From the NCBI GenBank assembly GCA_029706075.1, contig JAINUG010000148.1, positions 1,758,939-1,822,938 of the forward strand: a stretch of DNA of 64,000 nucleotides, given 5' to 3'. Position 1 is the first letter of the stretch. Each line of letters opens with the position of its first letter. The notes under the pieces are model-generated. The model had not been told where the DNA came from, made no database searches, and saw only the letters and a program-made list of their open reading frames with translations. The position numbers and the translations under genes were made by a program. Origin of the DNA: Aldrovandia affinis (taxonomy: Eukaryota > Chordata > Actinopteri > Notacanthiformes > Halosauridae). Positions 61,928 to 64,000 of the stretch are shown here, piece by piece.

Positions 61928-62142
61928 GCGGCAGTGTGGTATGATGGTTAGGGAACTGGGCTTGTAACGCAAAGGTTGCAGGTTCGATTCTCAGGTGGGC
62001 ACCGCCGTTGTACCCTCACGCAAGGTGCTTCACCTGAATTGATTCTGTAAATATCCAGCTGTATAAATGGATTATATGTTGAGACATGTAAACTGTGTAA
62101 GTCGTCCCCTGGTCTGCTAAATACGTGTAATGTAATGTAACG
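61928..62142 (+). mobile_element. SINE-A copy 7
   Basis: Plus-strand copy. The head is GGCAGTGTGGTATGATGGTT with box B GGTTCGATTCTC, and the body TATCCAGCTGTATAAATGGA. The tail is partly deleted (GTCGTCCCCTGGTCTGCTAA) but still ends in TGTAATGTAA. Confidence 0.92.
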
Positions 62143-63404
62143 TCTGTCTCACAGAGCATTGCGAGGCCGTGAGGCACGTTCCCATGTTGAATCCCATGTC
62201 TATAACCAACTTCTTGATTTTATGTGACCCATTACTTCTAAAAGCATTTTTTTAAAAAAAAAAATACAAAAACGTTTTGGATGTTTGTATGCTGTTCTCT
62301 GAAAATGTTCTAAGAATGTTTCTTGAGAATTAAAGCCTTTTAAAACCGCTTCTCCCCAGGGTCCTGGTGCAGTAGTACGCGCAGTGGCGCTCACTCAAGA
62401 CGACGTGCCAGGGGTAGCTCTGTGACTGGAACCACCACTAAACTCCCTTCTCCTTTCCGTCGCACGATTAGCTGCGCTTTCATCCTGCGCTTGAGTAATG
62501 CGCAGTGCGCTAAGAGCTGAGCATCAGTTCCTGAAACTCAATTCCCAGGGTGGCTTAAGTTTCCCCTTAATTCCAAAGCGCATTACTTTCTCCATATATA
62601 TTTTATCACTTATATATTTATTTTTCTTTCATCCAGTGTTACTTACAGAGCCGTGCTGGCGAGATGCGGTAATTTAGCATCACAGGAGAAACGGAGCGGG
62701 CGGTCGCACATCGATTGAGCGTCGAGATGAAAATGGAAGCTTGCGGCAGTTGTGCTAACTCACTCGTGGTTTGTGGCGTTTATCCTCGTGGCACTGCCCC
62801 GTTTGAAGGATCCCTCATTTACTCAAGTGTTGCCTTTATTTAGCCACGTACCCGTAATCGCCCGCAGTGTCACCCAGGGAGGGGGAGGGGGGGGGAGGGC
62901 AGGGGGTCGCGGATCGCGGTCAGCGGGACATCCATATCTTATTGCACATCAGTGATCCCCTCTGGTCAATAGAGCTCCCACCCACCCACCCACCCCTGAA
63001 CAAGCTGCACATGAAGTGTTCTCTGACTAAACGTCCGCGCGAGCTCAACTGGTGAACTGCGCGGTGAAGAGAAGCAGCGGCTTGAGATCAGTGTCACGGA
63101 GGAGAGCGCAGCACTCTCCCGACTTGACGGAGGAGGTTGCAGCAATGAGAACAAGCACACACAAGTTGGGTCTTCAGAATTGGTAGGAGGTAGGGGTAGA
63201 GCGACATAACTAAATCATATTAATGTGCATAGTGACCCTAATAATGATCTATGAGCGTACCCAGTATCAAAGTGCTTACATGCTAACATATAAGCTAACG
63301 GCTTGATACCGTACTGTGAATGTGAACAATGATGTGAAAGAGTCACATCGTATTTTTGGAGTGAAGGTGAAGTCTGAACAGGTGTGTCAGTTTGTAATGG
63401 AGCA

Positions 63405-63530
63405 GAAGTGTGATGTATTGGCTATCGAACTTATGAGGTTAAGTCTCCAGGTGGACTTTTGCGCCTTTGTGCAATGAAATTATCTTTAATTGCTTTAGTA
63501 AATATCCAGCTGTAAGCTCTGTAAACTGCA
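63405..63530 (+). mobile_element. Degenerate SINE-A fragment
   Basis: GTGATGTATTGGCTATCGAA resembles the head and TTGCTTTAGTAAATATCCAG with GTAAACTGC the body of SINE-A. There are large gaps between them and no tail. Confidence 0.55.
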
Positions 63531-63723
63531 CTGGGTGCGGGGGACTGCTGAGCAAAATAAAATAAATCAATTCTGAATATGAAAGTAATCAGCATATGCC
63601 TCGGGTACTTTGTAATTATTTCTGCTTTGCATCCTGCCTGCGTCAGTCAGACCAGCAGAACCGCTGCTGCTAATGCTAATCGCTCGTGATATTTCTCCAC
63701 CCACAAAAATTCCCAGGTCCCAG

Positions 63724-63915
63724 TGGCCTGATCTAGGAGTAGGATGGTGGGGGTTTGGGGTCAAGTCCATTTCAATTCAGTCAGTTCAGGAAATGAGTTG
63801 AAATTCAATGAATGAATTTAAATATCCCCATAAAGTTCCATTACTTTTTTTTTTCAGTTAATTTTCTGAACTGACTGAATTGAAATTGAGTTGATCCCAC
63901 TCCTAGATCGGGCCA
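63724..63915. mobile_element. Fold-back (palindromic) element
   Basis: The left arm begins TGGCCTGATCTAGGAGTAGG and contains TTTCAATTCAGTCAGTTCAG. The right arm is its reverse complement (CTGAACTGACTGAATTGAAA ... CCTAGATCGGGCCA). A 15-bp G-rich insertion (GGTGGGGGTTTGGGG) sits in the left arm. The central loop is AT-rich. It resembles palindromic MITE-like repeats of fish genomes. No clear target duplication was identified. Confidence 0.82.
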
Positions 63916-64000
63916 CCTTGATTGCCCTCTGATGTTGTGTCGCACGGTAGTGTGAATGCCAGTGTGCCACTTGTTATATTACATAGTACTTATGGCTGCT

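Larger units (their letters stand above)
54514..64000 (+). other. Start of the intron after the third exon (runs off the window)
   Basis: No exon matching the expected C-terminal part of TBC1D22 was found on the + strand after 54513. The stretch holds CT-rich and C-rich tandem repeats, two good SINE-A insertions on the + strand and one on the - strand, a SINE-B fragment inside a 33-bp minisatellite, and a fold-back element at 63.7 kb. Non-repetitive stretches at 57.0-58.9, 59.2-61.9 and 62.2-63.4 kb show nothing I can assign. Confidence 0.75.

Noticed and set aside
55140..64000. Final coding exon of TBC1D22
   Set aside because: I looked for sequence encoding the expected LLLFLQNLP-like and AEAYRLK-like C-terminus with an acceptor and found none.

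Overview
The window looks like ray-finned fish nuclear DNA. It is almost entirely the large introns of one protein-coding gene, read on the + strand. Three internal exons are clear: 12458-12533, 31342-31469 and 54418-54513. Together they encode 100 consecutive residues of the C-terminal half of a TBC (Rab-GAP) domain. Their splice phases match (0/1, 1/0, 0/0) and all donors and acceptors are GT/AG. The best match from memory is TBC1D22A, with the paralogue TBC1D22B second. The preceding exon, which should carry the rest of the catalytic half of the TBC domain, and the final exon were not found, so the gene runs off both ends. The two complete introns are about 18.8 kb and 22.9 kb.

A teleost source is inferred from the repeats. 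There are three tRNA-derived SINE families: (A) a V-SINE/UnaSINE-like element whose tail ends in TGTAA repeats, (B) a roughly 360-bp tRNA-headed SINE and (C) a short element of about 165 bp with a tRNA-Ile-like head. There is also a Tc1-like DNA transposon, a hAT element, a CR1/L2-type LINE and an unusually high density of GT/CA and CT microsatellites. The TGTAA tail recalls eel SINEs, but the order cannot be fixed from this sequence.

Layout. 1-12457: upstream intron, with a 430-bp GT tract, SINEs A and C, a purine-rich GGGA tract, and a SINE-B and SINE-A pair. 12534-31341: intron with CT, GT and CA arrays, CpG-dense patches, a Tc1-like element (25580-26955) and a hAT element (29970-31193) that splits a 30-bp minisatellite just upstream of the second exon. 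31470-54417: intron with CA arrays, SINE-B copies, a 272-bp GT tract, a 22-bp minisatellite of over 40 units, a CR1-like LINE (about 39026-42780) carrying a solo LTR with target duplication and a SINE-A insertion, a 115-bp duplication and a 75-bp tandem array. 54514-64000: the start of the next intron, with CT repeats, a 33-bp minisatellite split by a SINE-B fragment, SINE-A copies and a fold-back element at the end.

No second gene, intact RNA gene, CRISPR array or bacterial-type operon was seen. Long open frames such as the 435-codon frame at 37.4-38.7 kb are products of tandem repeats. The most notable structures are the nested transposon stack at 39-42.8 kb, the transposon-split minisatellite next to an exon, and two splice acceptors whose polypyrimidine tracts are microsatellites.
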